NCBI GenBank assembly: GCA_028679035.1
Contig: JAJRCL010000001.1
Coordinates: forward strand, 1 to 6,514
Length of the DNA stretch: 6,514 nucleotides
Reading direction: 5' to 3'
Origin: Methanomicrobiales archaeon
GTDB taxonomy: Archaea; Halobacteriota; Methanomicrobia; Methanomicrobiales; JACTUA01
Part shown: piece after piece, positions 6,140 to 6,514 of the stretch
Numbering within the stretch: the stretch's first letter is position 1
Layout of the letters: each line of letters opens with the position of its first letter
Notes under the pieces: generated by a model
Database searches by the model: none
Told to the model about the DNA's origin: nothing
What the model saw: the letters and a program-made list of their open reading frames with translations, nothing else
Translations under genes and position numbers: made by a program

Positions 6140-6514
6140 TTACCAGCTGTCATAATGGACATGTTCAGCGAGGGGAATTCTCCCGGTTTTTTCTGCCGGT
6201 AATCTCCCTCGCCCGATGGGAAGGAGGGCAATCGGGCGGATATGGGGAGGAAGTCCGAGGATCTCTTTCGCCGATGTTTCATCGAATGCCCCGGTCCAGC
6301 AGGAGGATAAATGCTGCGCATGGGCTGCAAGCATCATGTACGTGCAGGCAATTGTTGCGTCCTGAACAGCGTAGAGAATTCCCCTCTCCCCGTACCGTGA
6401 CATCGCACGCACGTAGTTTGCGCAGACAACAAGGACGACCGGGGCACGGGCGATGTGCTGCTGTTCCAGTGCGGCATTGGCGAGTTCCTCGCGTACTTCC
6501 GCGTCGGTAACCAC
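6140..6514 (-). CDS. Nitroreductase family protein, C-terminal part (partial)
   Basis: The frame is open to the right edge of the window, so only the last 124 or so residues are present; the GTG at the edge is probably an internal Val codon. The fragment matches the C-terminal half of FMN-dependent nitroreductase-family oxidoreductases: a helix with an Ala-Pro-Val-Val-Leu core strand (APVVLVVCANY), YGERGILYAVQDATIACTYM at the FMN-contacting and dimer helix, LSSCWTGAFDE, the LGLPPHIRPIALLPIGRG turn, and the terminal PLAEHVHYDSW. Members reduce flavin-accessible substrates with NAD(P)H or F420H2; the substrate here is unknown. The half carrying the N-terminal FMN-phosphate-binding residues lies outside the window. 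It is the first visible cistron of the - strand cluster, 3 nt ahead of UPF0212. Confidence 0.85.
   Translation of the reverse strand: MVTDAEVREELANAALEQQHIARAPVVLVVCANYVRAMSRYGERGILYAVQDATIACTYMMLAAHAQHLSSCWTGAFDETSAKEILGLPPHIRPIALLPIGRGRLPAEKTGRIPLAEHVHYDSW

Overview
The window looks like chromosomal DNA of a methanogenic euryarchaeon, most likely of the order Methanomicrobiales (Methanoregula or Methanosphaerula-like). This is an inference. It rests on a DUF2070 membrane protein and a UPF0212/DUF555 protein, both archaeal families, on moderately high GC, on GTGAT/GGAG-type ribosome binding sites, and on oligo-T tracts in place of bacterial terminators. No rRNA, tRNA, CRISPR array or insertion sequence was seen.

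Left part (1-1736, + strand). After about 100 bases that may hold the tail of an upstream gene comes one long gene, 117-1736. It encodes a composite protein: an N-terminal zinc ribbon, an Mrr-like PD-(D/E)XK nuclease domain, a roughly 220-residue middle region I do not recognise, and a C-terminal array of six Cys/His repeats spaced about 15 residues apart. It converges on an N-formylglutamate amidohydrolase family gene (1753-2604, - strand). A perfect 8-bp hairpin lies in the junction and encloses that gene's stop codon.

Middle (2605-3054). A 141-base divergent spacer carries AT-rich promoter-like sequence and a small hairpin. It leads to a 52-codon gene (2746-2904, + strand) for a tiny zinc-ribbon protein. 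Three T tracts follow, then the convergent end of the next cluster.

Right part (3055-6514, all - strand). Read in transcription order: the 3' part of a nitroreductase gene (cut by the window edge), UPF0212/DUF555, a PfkB-family sugar or nucleoside kinase, and the large DUF2070 membrane protein. The first three are packed with a 3-nt gap and a 4-nt ATGA overlap, so they are almost certainly co-transcribed. DUF2070 follows 77 nt later and may belong to the same operon or have its own promoter.

Most of the window is ordinary archaeal housekeeping or accessory sequence. The items most worth a second look are the multi-zinc nuclease-like protein with its repeat array, the 52-residue zinc-ribbon gene, and the DUF2070 protein, whose soluble region carries enzyme-like His/Asp motifs between membrane segments. 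I found no clear multi-gene defence or other novel system.
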